A DNA stretch of 38,272 nt from Candidatus Gastranaerophilales bacterium. GTDB lineage: Bacteria; Cyanobacteriota; Vampirovibrionia; Gastranaerophilales; Gastranaerophilaceae. Location: contig QAMI01000005.1 in the NCBI GenBank assembly GCA_003150395.1, positions 48,602-86,873 on the forward strand, given 5' to 3'. The notes beneath the pieces are model-generated. The model ran no database searches. It saw only the letters and a program-made list of their open reading frames with translations, and was not told the origin of the DNA. A program made the position numbers and the translations under genes. Numbering within the stretch: position 1 is the stretch's first letter; each line of letters begins with the position of its first letter. Positions 16,668 through 25,273 of the stretch are shown piece by piece.

Positions 16668-17291
16668 ATGGAATTTTATGAAGCTATAGATAAGCGTAGA
16701 ACGGTTCGCGATTTTGAAGACAAAATAATTGATATTGAAATTATAAAAAGAATTCTTTCTGCAGGGTTAAAAGCGCCGACTAATGACCACCTCAAGTCAT
16801 GGGAATTCGTACTAGTAAATGATAAAAAAGAACGTTCTAGAATTCTTAACTTAGAAGATATGACAAATCCGGCTGACTGTGATAAAATGCTTGACAGTTT
16901 CGGAATGACTGATTCTGACCAGAGAGGTATGTATCATATTGCAATGCCAAAACAATTTTCTATGCTTTACAATTCCGGCTGTTTGATTTTGCCGTTCTTC
17001 AAGTTAAGAGAACCATTAATGCATCCTACATGCTTAAGTTCATTAAATGAATTTGCTTCAATCTGGTGCTGTATTGAGAATATTCTTTTAGCAGCTGCTT
17101 CGGAGGGAATATTGGGAGTAACACGTATTCCTATGACTGAAGAATTAGAACATATTAAAAAAACTATTAAACATCCTGATAATTATGCTATGCCATGTTA
17201 TATAGCATTGGGTTGGCCGAGTAAAGACGCTAAATTGCCTATACAAAAAGTAATTAATGTTGAAGACAGAATTCATATTAATAATTGGTAA
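16668..17291 (+). CDS. Nitroreductase-family FMN protein
   Basis: An FMN-dependent NAD(P)H oxidoreductase of the nitroreductase fold with 207 residues. The FMN phosphate motif is at the N-terminus (RRTVRDF, residues 10-16). The second FMN contact is APTNDHLKSWEFVL near residue 36, and the C-terminal region carries ASEGILGVTRIP and a YIALGWP strand. Substrates in this family range from nitroaromatics to quinones and flavins, and none can be named here. The ATG at 16668 has TTGGAGA upstream. It forms a single-gene unit closed by a terminator shared with the convergent hydrolase gene. Confidence 0.88.
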   Translation: MEFYEAIDKRRTVRDFEDKIIDIEIIKRILSAGLKAPTNDHLKSWEFVLVNDKKERSRILNLEDMTNPADCDKMLDSFGMTDSDQRGMYHIAMPKQFSMLYNSGCLILPFFKLREPLMHPTCLSSLNEFASIWCCIENILLAAASEGILGVTRIPMTEELEHIKKTIKHPDNYAMPCYIALGWPSKDAKLPIQKVINVEDRIHINNW

Positions 17292-17310
17292 TTTTATGTT
17301 TTTCACATAA

Positions 17311-17338
17311 AAAAAGAGGGTTGAAAACCCTCTTTTTT
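17311..17338. terminator. Bidirectional terminator
   Basis: A hairpin with arms AAAAAGAGGGTT (17311-17322) and AACCCTCTTTTTT (17326-17338) has a three-base loop. Its A and T flanks let it work on both strands, and it lies between convergent stops at 17291 and 17347. Confidence 0.88.
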
Positions 17339-17346
17339 ACTCGCAG

Positions 17347-18378
17347 CTACAAGTGTTTTTTATAAAAACTTTCAATTTTATCAAATGGGATTTTCTCTAA
17401 ATTGTAGTATAAGTCGGTGTGGTTTGCATCTTTTATAATAAGCAATTCTTTATTGTCACCTTTTAATTTTTTGTATGCATCTTCTGAAAAATATTTGCTA
17501 TGAGCGTTTTCTCCGTGAATGATTAAAACTGCACTTTTAATTTCGCCTGCATAAGCAAGGAGCGGCTGATTAATCAAAGAAAGCGAGGAGGTTGTATTCC
17601 AGCTTCCATTTGAATTTATTGAACGAATATGAAATCCTCTTTTTGTTTTGTAGTAATTCCAATAATCTTGCACAAACTGCGGTTCATTGCCGTTTAACTT
17701 TTCAGGAAGCCCTGAAGCTTTTGCGTAAGTTCCGTTTTTGAAATCTACTGTTCTTTGTTTATTCAAAATCTGTTTTAGTTCGTAACGAGCTTTTTCATCC
17801 ATAGAATCGTTATAACCATTAGCTGTTACTCTTGTCATATCATACATTGTAGAGGTGACAGTTGCTTTTATTCTTGTGTCAATGGCTGCGGCATTTATTG
17901 CAAACCCGCCGAAACCGCAAATCCCTAAGATTCCTATTTTACCAGGATTGACATTTGCGTGATTGCTTAAAAAATCTACTGCAGCCGAAAAATCTTCGGT
18001 ATTAATATCGGGTGAAGCTATATTTCTCGGTTCTCCTGAACTTTCACCTGTGTAAGAGGGATCAAATGCAAGTGTTATAAATCCTCTTTCAGCCAAAGTT
18101 TGGGCATATAATCCTGAGGCTTGTTCTTTTACAGCGCCAAACGGACCTGAAATAGCTATGGCAGGGAGTTTTTCCCTATTTTTAATATCTTTTGGTATAT
18201 ATAAATCACCAGCAAGAGTTATTCCAAATCTGTTTTTAAAATGAACTTTTTCAATATTAACTTTTTCACTTTTTGGGAAAACTTTGTCCCAATCCTTAGC
18301 TTCAGCCATATTTTTTACTCCTATAAGCATAATTAATCCTAAAAATAAAATAAATACTTTTAAAAATTTATAAAACAT
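17347..18378 (-). CDS. Exported alpha/beta hydrolase, dienelactone-hydrolase-like with Cys nucleophile
   Basis: A 343-residue protein with an N-terminal hydrophobic signal or anchor (about residues 5-21) and an alpha/beta-hydrolase fold. An early strand has AIAISGPFGAVKEQ, then AFDPSYTGESSGEP. The nucleophile elbow reads GICGFGG, with Cys rather than Ser, as in dienelactone hydrolases and YcjY-like proteins. A late acid position is near HGENAHSKYF, and the catalytic His candidate is in DANHTDLY. The true substrate is unknown. The ATG at 18378 follows AGGAGGT. It is the last gene of a three-gene minus-strand operon, 9 bases after the flavoprotein gene. Confidence 0.82.
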   Translation of the reverse strand: MFYKFLKVFILFLGLIMLIGVKNMAEAKDWDKVFPKSEKVNIEKVHFKNRFGITLAGDLYIPKDIKNREKLPAIAISGPFGAVKEQASGLYAQTLAERGFITLAFDPSYTGESSGEPRNIASPDINTEDFSAAVDFLSNHANVNPGKIGILGICGFGGFAINAAAIDTRIKATVTSTMYDMTRVTANGYNDSMDEKARYELKQILNKQRTVDFKNGTYAKASGLPEKLNGNEPQFVQDYWNYYKTKRGFHIRSINSNGSWNTTSSLSLINQPLLAYAGEIKSAVLIIHGENAHSKYFSEDAYKKLKGDNKELLIIKDANHTDLYYNLEKIPFDKIESFYKKHL

Positions 18379-18387
18379 TCTACCTCC

Positions 18388-18930
18388 TTAATTTATGGAT
18401 TTACCGGTTTCGTAAGCCTCTTTTAATGCCGAATTACCTTCAATATCACCAATGTTAGTGACTCCAATTGCTTTTATCACTCGTTTTAATTCAACGCCAT
18501 CATGGCAGTTAATCCAGCCTTGAAGTCCTGTAATTGTTCCATCCATAGCGCTTTCTTGCTCTTCAGCAGCTGATGCAAGCAGATAAACCTCTTTAAATTT
18601 GTTTTCTGTTACAAATAAAGGGTTTGAGCGATCAATCATTGTTTTCATTTGTCCTGACATACAATAATAATAAACGGGAGTTGCCCATGCTATAACTTCT
18701 GAATTCCGGATTTTTTCTGTTATTGCATTAGCATCATCATTTATGACACATTTCTGAAGTTTTTGGCAGGCAAGGCAGCCTTTGCAAAAATTAATATTTT
18801 TATCGTACAAATATACAATTTCAATATCATTTCCTGCTTCTTGAGCTCCTTTTGCAAACTCCTGCGCCAGCCTGTTAGAATTTCCATTTTTGCGTGGACT
18901 TGTTCCTATTATTAAAACCTTTTTTGTCAT
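18388..18930 (-). CDS. Iron-sulfur flavoprotein / NADPH-dependent FMN reductase family
   Basis: A 180-residue flavodoxin-fold protein. The N-terminus has the FMN phosphate loop GTSPRKNGNSNRLA. A compact cysteine cluster follows (Cys-x2-Cys-x2-Cys-x4-Cys, within FCKGCLACQKLQKC, about residues 48-61), as in archaeal and anaerobe Isf-type proteins that bind a 4Fe-4S cluster. The second FMN region is ATPVYYYCMSGQMKTMIDR. It probably passes electrons between ferredoxin-like carriers and small molecules. GAGG lies seven bases before the ATG. It sits between the acetyltransferase and hydrolase genes in one operon. Confidence 0.87.
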   Translation of the reverse strand: MTKKVLIIGTSPRKNGNSNRLAQEFAKGAQEAGNDIEIVYLYDKNINFCKGCLACQKLQKCVINDDANAITEKIRNSEVIAWATPVYYYCMSGQMKTMIDRSNPLFVTENKFKEVYLLASAAEEQESAMDGTITGLQGWINCHDGVELKRVIKAIGVTNIGDIEGNSALKEAYETGKSIN

Positions 18931-18944
18931 ATATTTACCTCTCT

Positions 18945-19511
18945 TTATTTCACATGTTTTATTACTTTAGCCGGATTTCCAACTGCTATAGAGTTTTGCG
19001 GAAGGCTTTTTGTCACAACGCTTCCAGCGCCGATAATTGCTCCGTCACCAATTTTTACCCCGGGTAAAATGGTAACATTTGAACCTATCCAAACGTTATT
19101 ACCGATTATTACGCGTTTTGGCGTCATATTTGCTCTTAATTCCGGATTAAAATCGTGGTTTAATGTCGTAATTACAACAGAATGCCCTATTAAAACATTA
19201 TCTCCGATTTCAATTCCGCCTTGGTCTTGAAATTTACAACAAGCATTTATAAAAACGTTTTTGCCGACTGTTATATTAATCCCGCAATCCGTATAAAAAG
19301 GTGGAAACATTCTAAAAGTTTTATCAACATTTTTATCGGTTAGTTTTGAAAAAATATCAACAATTTCTTCCGGGGTATGGTATTTGTTGTTAAGTTCCAT
19401 TGTAATTTTCAATGCTGCTTGGCTTTGTGTATGGAATTTTTCAAAAACTTCGGTTCCTTTTTCAACAAGCTTTTGAGTTTTCATATATTCTAAAAAATCA
19501 TTATTATTCAT
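18945..19511 (-). CDS. Hexapeptide-repeat O-acetyltransferase (maltose/galactoside type)
   Basis: A 188-residue left-handed beta-helix enzyme that uses acetyl-CoA to acetylate a sugar or related hydroxyl. The N-terminal helical cap is followed by FPPFYTDCGINITVGKNVFI and hexapeptide repeats with IEIGDNVLIGHSVVITT. The catalytic His lies in LNHDFNPE, and the segment IIGNNVWIGSNVTILPGVKI ends the coil before GNPAKVIK. This matches the Maa/LacA family closely. The start at 19511 has no Shine-Dalgarno sequence, and a -10 box (19528-19533, minus strand) lies close upstream, giving only a very short leader. It is the first gene of the operon running to 17347. Confidence 0.9.
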   Translation of the reverse strand: MNNNDFLEYMKTQKLVEKGTEVFEKFHTQSQAALKITMELNNKYHTPEEIVDIFSKLTDKNVDKTFRMFPPFYTDCGINITVGKNVFINACCKFQDQGGIEIGDNVLIGHSVVITTLNHDFNPELRANMTPKRVIIGNNVWIGSNVTILPGVKIGDGAIIGAGSVVTKSLPQNSIAVGNPAKVIKHVK

Positions 19512-20038
19512 AAAATTATTATTTACGATTATATTAGAAATAGCAAATACTTATCCAAATATTGCTATAAAATTTAATTGTATAAAAATATTATGTTACA
19601 AATGGTTTTGTACATTCGTAATAATTGCTATATTAAAGGCCTTGGTGTTGCGATTCCTTCTTGCATGCATAGGAATGATTTTGTAACAAAATGTAAATAA
19701 TGTATAATTGAGGAAATAACAAAATTTTTTCTATAAATAAAAAGTGAGTAGAGAACTATGATGATAAAGGTAAATGAACACTCCGTTTGATTTTTTTGAC
19801 AACTTGATTTATAAAAATTAATAATCTTAATATTACAAAAATAAATATAATATTTTGTAAAAAATATACAATCGGCTAATAGACAAATAAAGAATCCGGA
19901 TTTAATATTAATATGAATTATAAAATAGGGGTTATTAATAGCAATGCAGAGAGTGGCAATATTAGTTGTAACATGATTTTAAAGCTTTCCTGTTAAATAA
20001 ATCAACCTTGTAAATGTTTTTATCAAGTTAAATAAGTG
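19512..20038. other. Long intergenic region at the possible element boundary
   Basis: No gene of normal size is present. The left 20 bases hold the promoter of the acetyltransferase gene. A small inverted repeat, ATTCCT (19653-19658) and AGGAAT (19671-19676), surrounds the palindrome TGCATGCA. A ten-codon frame at 19758 ends in VNEHSV, the same six residues that end the serine recombinase. A 27-codon frame at 19913-19996 has no ribosome-binding site and is probably chance. The remainder is AT-rich and must hold the promoter for the TolC-like gene. Confidence 0.6.
19770..19820 (+). repeat. Left copy of direct repeat, possible attachment site
   Basis: The word GTAAATGAACACTC followed by one variable base and GTTTGATTT (19770-19793) recurs at 36844-36867 with a single mismatch. 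Similarity continues on the right (TTTTTTGACAACTT here, TTTTTTAGGCAACTT there, then ATAAAAA in both), with a duplicated 22-base stretch in the right copy. The right copy overlaps the last codons of the serine recombinase gene, so these may be att sites or remnants of a related recombinase 3' end. Confidence 0.6.
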
Positions 20039-21400
20039 ATGTATTATCAGAATATAAAGAAAAAGATTATATTAATATTGGTTTCATTTTTTTTATCCAC
20101 TCAACCAACAATAGCTGAAGAAATTAATTTTAATGACTTTTTAGCCACAGCATTGTATAATTCATATAATCTTAAAATCTCTAAAATAGAACATGAAATC
20201 TCAAATAAAGGCATAAACGAGGCACAATCCGGATATTATCCAACATTAAGCGCTTTTGCCACAACAGAAAGATATAACGATTTGACAAACGGAACAGCTC
20301 AAATAACAGCTGTAGGAAATGAAATTTTATTGAACAGAAGCTACTATCAAGATATGGCAGCTCTTGGCTTGTCGTATAATGTTTTCGACTTTGGGATGAG
20401 ACGAAAACAGTTAGATATTGCAAAAGCCGACGAAAAACAAAAAGAGTTACTTTTTCGTAAAAGTACAAGAGATTTAAAATTAGATGGTGTAGATATATAT
20501 GGTGAGGCTCTAAATCTCTATAAAATATCTAAAATTAAAACGGAAACATTATCACTTCAAAATGAATTGATAGATATAAATAAAAGATTACGTTCAGCAG
20601 GTGAATTGTCAGACATAGACCTTGTTGAAAGCGAAATAGAGGCATCAGAAACCAAAACAGAATTAGATGAAATAAAAAATAATTTGGCAAAGAAATTAAC
20701 AGAAGTGTCATATTATACAAACAAGAATTATGATTTAAATAATCTTGTATTGCAAGATTTTCCTGAGAATGTTGATAGTGCAGTTGTTTCAGACGGTTTA
20801 ATAAAACTATCAGCAGAAATGCTTGCGTTTGTGCCCGAAGAATCTTTCGAGGCAAAAGCCGCAGATTTAGAAATATTGAAGAAGAAAAAAGAATACGAAA
20901 TTCAAAAAATGACAAACTATCCAAAAATAAGATTTGACACCCGCTATAATTTTTATGGTTCTGATCCTGGGAATTTCTTTAATGGAATTGGGGATATATC
21001 CCAGCGCAGTTTAACAATCCGTCTTTCGGCATCAATGGTTTTATTTGACGGATTCAAGAACACAAGCACGATTTCAAAGAAAAAATTAGAAATGGAAAAA
21101 GCTAAGGTTGACAAAGAACGCCAGCTTGCTGAATTGAAGAAAAAGTACAAACAAATTCAACTGGATTCTAAAAATGCACTTGTGCAGACAGAAAATAATG
21201 CAGCAACGCTTGCTCTTGTAAATAAGAATCTGGAAAATTTAAGGAGATTAAATACAAATGGTATAGTAGCGCGTTCAGAATGTATAAAAAAACAGATAGA
21301 GTTACTAAAGAAAAAACAGGAGTTAGAGCAGAATCAGATAAAGATTTTTGTATCACAGTATAAGTTAAGAGTTTTAAACACGGCTCAGACGGAATTGTAG
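20039..21400 (+). CDS. TolC-family outer-membrane protein, orphan
   Basis: A 453-residue outer-membrane efflux/secretion channel. It has a signal peptide (KKKIILILVSFFLSTQPTIA) and the typical N-terminal FNDFLATALYNSYNLK. An alpha-hairpin with long coiled coils spans about 130-250, the motif VLFDGFKNTSTISKKKLEMEK is near residue 345, and there is a C-terminal helical half. It resembles type I secretion channels more than the OprM-like protein at 8895. No ABC exporter or adaptor gene is adjacent. The RTX protein at 25902-28436 is the obvious candidate cargo. A GTG at 20036 directly precedes the ATG chosen here. No good Shine-Dalgarno sequence is visible. Confidence 0.85.
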   Translation: MYYQNIKKKIILILVSFFLSTQPTIAEEINFNDFLATALYNSYNLKISKIEHEISNKGINEAQSGYYPTLSAFATTERYNDLTNGTAQITAVGNEILLNRSYYQDMAALGLSYNVFDFGMRRKQLDIAKADEKQKELLFRKSTRDLKLDGVDIYGEALNLYKISKIKTETLSLQNELIDINKRLRSAGELSDIDLVESEIEASETKTELDEIKNNLAKKLTEVSYYTNKNYDLNNLVLQDFPENVDSAVVSDGLIKLSAEMLAFVPEESFEAKAADLEILKKKKEYEIQKMTNYPKIRFDTRYNFYGSDPGNFFNGIGDISQRSLTIRLSASMVLFDGFKNTSTISKKKLEMEKAKVDKERQLAELKKKYKQIQLDSKNALVQTENNAATLALVNKNLENLRRLNTNGIVARSECIKKQIELLKKKQELEQNQIKIFVSQYKLRVLNTAQTEL

Positions 21401-21414
21401 GAAAAGGAATAATC

Positions 21415-21453
21415 ATACCATCGGCCAATATTAAACATTATATAAAAGTATTA
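21415..21453 (+). repeat. Module-start repeat, copy 1
   Basis: Contains ATCGGCCAATATTA with partly conserved flanks and recurs at 23908-23946. In both cases it sits about 70 bases before the start codon of a Kelch-like gene, so it probably belongs to a duplicated promoter or upstream region. Confidence 0.7.
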
Positions 21454-21490
21454 TTATAACATAATAGGATTTTTAAAAAAGTTGGAGTTT

Positions 21491-22642
21491 ATGAAGAAAA
21501 ATAAAAAAGTTTTTGTCATTATAGTTGCTATAATTATTTTGTTATTATTGTGTATTATAATCCCCGAACAGTATCGTAAGATTCAATATGGAGGTTTTAA
21601 AACAATTGGTTTATTGAAGCGAGCCAGGTCAAACCATAAGTCCATACTTATAGATAAGTTCATATTAACTTATGGTGGGGAAAAAATCCCAGGAATGAAA
21701 TATGATTCTATAGAGACATATGATATTCAGGCAAATAAGTCTGAAATGCTTAGTAATGATATTGCTAAGAGGTTAGAATTAACCAATTTAGATATAGTAA
21801 AAGTTTGGAACGATTATTTGATTATTTACAGAAAAGGTATGCACAGTAAAAATATAGAAGCTACTCTTAGTTATTACAATTTTAAAAATAAAAAGTTTGA
21901 AAGGATAATAAAACCAAAATATGATGATTATTATGCCGATTTTTTTGTATTAAGCAATGGTGATGTAGTTTTATATACTAATAAAAATAGTGAAAAGTAT
22001 TCGTATGCAAATAATAACTTTGTAAAATTAATACCACAAACTGAAAAAAAAGAGCATGAGCTTAATTTGTTTTATAATATACCTACTATAGTTGCGTTAA
22101 ATAAAGATTCGTTCCTTTTAATAAGTACAAGCTCTGCTAATGTTTATGAAAATGATACTTTTAAGCCTGTTGAAAAAATTCAATTTAATGTTGGAGATTT
22201 TAGTAATTTTTATCATATTGGTGAACAGGCTCCAAAATTTATTGCCTTAGATAATGGAAAATTTGCCGTATTCAGTTATGATAAAAAAACACATTTGAAT
22301 AAGATTCGTATTTATGAATATAAAAATTCAAAAATTGAATTAATTTCCACTTATGAAACAAAAAGAATTTGGCATGCATTGTCAAGCGGACGAATATTAA
22401 AAATAAAGAATGATGAAATAGTTATCCTTGGCGGGAAATATGGTATTCCCTCTATATTAATGTTTAATACGGGACAATGTTATATATTTAATATCAAAGA
22501 AAACCGCTTATATAGAATTTCGTCTTTAAAGAACGACAATGATACTTTTTCAAGTGTCATCTATAGTGAAAAAATTTATATGATAGGTGGATATCAAAAT
22601 GAGTATAAAAAAGAAATAGATGTTTTAGAATTAAATAGATAA
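21491..22642 (+). CDS. Membrane-anchored Kelch-like beta-propeller protein, module 1
   Basis: A 383-residue protein with one N-terminal hydrophobic helix (about residues 5-24), so probably inner-membrane anchored with the rest outside the cytoplasm, or a signal peptide. The body has degenerate Kelch/galactose-oxidase-type repeats, shown by FILTYGGEKIPGMKYDSIETYD, split here as FILTYGG and YDSIETYD, and later by IVILGGKYGIP and KIYMIGGYQ. It is a paralogue of 23984-25252: ARSNHKSIL aligns with CRAYHQSIL at the same distance from the anchor. The ATG at 21491 is chosen, and a TTG at 21482 is possible. The lipase gene follows after 9 bases. Confidence 0.7.
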   Translation: MKKNKKVFVIIVAIIILLLLCIIIPEQYRKIQYGGFKTIGLLKRARSNHKSILIDKFILTYGGEKIPGMKYDSIETYDIQANKSEMLSNDIAKRLELTNLDIVKVWNDYLIIYRKGMHSKNIEATLSYYNFKNKKFERIIKPKYDDYYADFFVLSNGDVVLYTNKNSEKYSYANNNFVKLIPQTEKKEHELNLFYNIPTIVALNKDSFLLISTSSANVYENDTFKPVEKIQFNVGDFSNFYHIGEQAPKFIALDNGKFAVFSYDKKTHLNKIRIYEYKNSKIELISTYETKRIWHALSSGRILKIKNDEIVILGGKYGIPSILMFNTGQCYIFNIKENRLYRISSLKNDNDTFSSVIYSEKIYMIGGYQNEYKKEIDVLELNR

Positions 22643-22651
22643 GGAGTGAAA

Positions 22652-23320
22652 ATGGTTTCAAGATTAGAGTATGCGTTGTTAGCAAGAGCTACATATGAAG
22701 ATAATAAAAAAGATATTCCTAAAAACTGGGAAGTTATTAATACATATGAGAGTGATACAAGCGATTTTGCTGGTACTGCTTATAGAAACAACATAACTGG
22801 TGACATCGTTGTTGCATATAGAGGTACAGACTCAGATTGGAAAAATATTCAAGATTGGACTCAAAATAATTTAACAATTGCTTTTAATAAAATCCCAAAT
22901 CAGTTTGATGATGCTTTGAGGTTTTATAGTGAAGTAGCGGGGGCAAATAAAGATGCAAATGTTTCAATTACAGGGCATTCGCTTGGTGGGATTTTGGCTC
23001 AATTAGTTGGAGCGTGCTCATTAAAAGACACGGTTACATTTAATAGTATAGGGGTTACTCATTTACTAGATAGGCTTAATATTCAATTAGACGCATCTTT
23101 AAAATATTCAAATATAACAAACTATAGTTTAGCAAATGATATCTTATATTTTGTACATAAAAAAACAGGCTATCAATTTTTAGGTCAATCCTATGTAGTA
23201 ACTCCAACTAATGAAGGGCCAGTAGATGCACATAGCAATGTATTTGCAACTGGATATAATCCTGCATATCCTGCTGATGAATGCTTAACACAAGGGAGTA
23301 AACCCATTATACTCAACTGA
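22652..23320 (+). CDS. Lipase-like alpha/beta hydrolase (class 3 / Mbeg1-like)
   Basis: The 222-residue product carries the nucleophile elbow VSITGHSLGGILAQLVG near residue 115 and the oxyanion-side segment VVAYRGTDSDW of class 3 lipases and related DUF2974 proteins. Asp (SLANDILYF) and His (DAHSNV) candidates complete a triad. No signal peptide is present, as expected for type I secreted lipases that carry C-terminal RTX signals. AAGGAG lies five bases before the ATG at 22652. The stop at 23320 overlaps, in another frame, the start of a calcium-binding domain remnant, so the intact ancestor was probably a lipase fused to that domain and lost by a one-base shift. Confidence 0.75.
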   Translation: MVSRLEYALLARATYEDNKKDIPKNWEVINTYESDTSDFAGTAYRNNITGDIVVAYRGTDSDWKNIQDWTQNNLTIAFNKIPNQFDDALRFYSEVAGANKDANVSITGHSLGGILAQLVGACSLKDTVTFNSIGVTHLLDRLNIQLDASLKYSNITNYSLANDILYFVHKKTGYQFLGQSYVVTPTNEGPVDAHSNVFATGYNPAYPADECLTQGSKPIILN

Positions 23321-23904
23321 ATGGTATATTCAACTCTGCCCAAGAAGTAACCGTTCCAAAAGATCCATTGTTAATCGATATAGACGGCGATGGCATAGAA
23401 ACAACAAGTGTAGAAAATGGAGTATATTTTGATCAGGAGAATGACGGATTTGCCGAGAAGTCCGCATGGGTTGGTAAAGATGACGGTGTTCTGGCCTATG
23501 ACAAAAACAACAACGGTCGCATAGATGACGGAAATGAACTATTCGGCGACAGTTACGTAAAGACAGATGGAACCCTTGCCACCAGCGGTTTTGATGCTCT
23601 ATCCGATTTAGACAGCAATGGAGACGGTATAATAAATTCCGAGGATACAAACTTCCAGTCAATAAAAATACTGAAAGGTGATGGTACACTATTATCTCTA
23701 GAGGAAGCCGGTATATCCACAATAAGTCTAAATTCAAAAAACTCGGTGATACGCGACGGAAACGGTAATCGGCAGTTAACCTCCGGCACGTACACGAAAA
23801 CAGATGGAACAACGGGCAAAATAAGCGATTACGAACTCCAAAGCGATCCAATGAATTCAATAGCAACAGAATGGATTGAAGTTTCAGAGGAAATTGCGGC
23901 ATAA
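23317..23904 (+). pseudogene. Remnant of calcium-binding (EF-hand-like) RTX-associated domain
   Basis: An open frame from about CTG 23317 to TAA 23904 encodes NGIFNSAQEVTVPKDP, then the domain starting LLIDIDGDGIETT, with further Asp-rich loops (DKNNNGRIDDGNELFGD and DLDSNGDGIINSED). It lacks a credible start codon and ribosome site and lies one frame away from the end of the lipase, matching a frameshifted C-terminal extension of that gene. It stops where the homologous RTX protein continues (EEIAALPDIPG). It is 3'-truncated as well: no helical region or RTX repeats follow. A programmed frameshift is possible, but no slippery heptamer is evident. Confidence 0.7.
23353..23902 (+). repeat. 550-base duplicated block, copy A
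   Basis: Aligns without gaps to 26772-27321 (constant offset 3419). By eye about 24 mismatches fall in the first 132 bases but only about eight in the last 418 (23485-23902). The sharp change in identity at about 23485 suggests gene conversion or recent recombination inside the domain. Confidence 0.85.
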
Positions 23905-23907
23905 AAC

Positions 23908-23946
23908 TATACTATCGGCCAATATTATAAAATATACAAAAGTGTT
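23908..23946 (+). repeat. Module-start repeat, copy 2
   Basis: Second copy of the repeat at 21415-21453 (shared core ATCGGCCAATATTA). It begins a few bases after the truncated calcium-binding domain and about 70 bases before the second Kelch-like gene, marking the border of the two modules. Confidence 0.7.
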
Positions 23947-23983
23947 AAACTGTTAAAATTCAAATGGTTAGGAATTATAGAAT

Positions 23984-25252
23984 ATGAAGTTAAAAAAAAT
24001 AGGGGTTTTATCAACGGTATTTCTGTTAATAATTTTATCATTGTTTGGGTGGTATTTTTATCAAAGAAGTTTTGGGTATTTTGTTAATGGACCACAGATG
24101 AATAATTGCAGAGCATATCATCAATCTATATTGTTCAATAATAAAGAAATACTTATAACTGGCGGGATTAATACGCCACAAAACGAAAAGATTGGACTCA
24201 AATCTGCGGAAATATATTCTATTAACAAAAAAGAATTTAATATTATCTCTAATACAAATCTGCCACATTTATATCATAAAATGTTTAATTTAACTGATAA
24301 AAATATTTTAATTGCGGATTTAAACGGGATAGAAGTTTTTAATACAGATACAAAGACTTTTAACCTTTTACAAACAAAACCGGAAAAAAGATATCCCGAA
24401 TTTAATAATTATAAATATGCACTACTACCCAATAACAAACTTCTTATACTTGGAGGAAGATATGAATGTAAAACCAACAATCCAACTGGATTATGTGACA
24501 AAAATTCTGGAGAAATTATCGATATAAAAGAAGATAAAAAAATCAAAAAATTTAATTTTCTTGGTAATGGTTTTGGAATAATCAATTTACCCGACGGCAA
24601 TTTGCTAATCGTAGGCGGGAAAATAAATTATAAAAATCGAGAAGTATTATCTGACAAAATTTATTTGTTTGACACTAAAAGTAATCAAATACAGAATTGG
24701 GGTAATTTATTAACCCCACAGATTAATCCATTTGTATTCTTAACATCAAATAATAAACTTGTAGTTATTGGAGGTGGTATTGAAAAAGAAAGATTTAACT
24801 GGCAAGGTTATGAATATATTAGAACAGAAGGTTCTTCGCTCATAGAGATTATTGATTTAAAAACAAAGCAAAGCAAGACAATTGATATTGATAATATTCT
24901 TAAGCAAAAAAAAGTTTATGGAAATAATATACTTGATGTTGTACAGTACAAAGACAATTTATACTGGTTACAGTTAAAATCAACCAAAAATAACAATTCT
25001 TTATTAATTGATCTAAATACAAAAAACACTGAAGACATTATTCAAGTTCCATTTATTTTTACAACTCGTTATCGTTCTTCAAACATAAAAATTCCAAATG
25101 GCATATTAATAACAGGTGGAAAATTGACGTATCAAGAGCCAACTGAATTAGATATTTCATCAGAGTCTCATCCTGAGGTAAAAGAACACAATAATGCAGA
25201 TAGCAATCGTTTTGTTGAAGAATCTAGTGTCATTATAAATTTAAAAGAATAA
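23984..25252 (+). CDS. Membrane-anchored Kelch-repeat protein, module 2
   Basis: A 422-residue protein with an N-terminal membrane helix (about residues 7-26) and a beta-propeller body of Kelch-type blades. Gly-Gly pairs close strands in KEILITGGINTP, KLLILGGRYE, NLLIVGGKINY, KLVVIGGGIEK and GILITGGKLTY, each spaced about 45-80 residues apart. An acidic Glu/Ser/Asn-rich stretch precedes the last strand. It is the paralogue of 21491-22642 and occupies the same place in its module. Kelch propellers bind proteins or carbohydrates. Here a role in handling, anchoring or neutralising the following secreted protein is possible but unproved. AGGA lies 10 bases before the ATG. Confidence 0.75.
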   Translation: MKLKKIGVLSTVFLLIILSLFGWYFYQRSFGYFVNGPQMNNCRAYHQSILFNNKEILITGGINTPQNEKIGLKSAEIYSINKKEFNIISNTNLPHLYHKMFNLTDKNILIADLNGIEVFNTDTKTFNLLQTKPEKRYPEFNNYKYALLPNNKLLILGGRYECKTNNPTGLCDKNSGEIIDIKEDKKIKKFNFLGNGFGIINLPDGNLLIVGGKINYKNREVLSDKIYLFDTKSNQIQNWGNLLTPQINPFVFLTSNNKLVVIGGGIEKERFNWQGYEYIRTEGSSLIEIIDLKTKQSKTIDIDNILKQKKVYGNNILDVVQYKDNLYWLQLKSTKNNNSLLIDLNTKNTEDIIQVPFIFTTRYRSSNIKIPNGILITGGKLTYQEPTELDISSESHPEVKEHNNADSNRFVEESSVIINLKE

Positions 25253-25273
25253 GAAGTTTAGAAAGGTAGAGTG

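Noticed and set aside
17347..18378. Cys in place of Ser in the hydrolase nucleophile elbow as a novelty
   Set aside because: Cys nucleophiles are normal in dienelactone-hydrolase-type proteins.
23330..23902. Long antisense frame (190 residues), with a related one at 26749-27375
   Set aside because: Both lie exactly opposite the duplicated calcium-binding domain and are similar only because that DNA is duplicated. Arg/Leu/Cys-rich composition and no ribosome site; a shadow of the sense coding.
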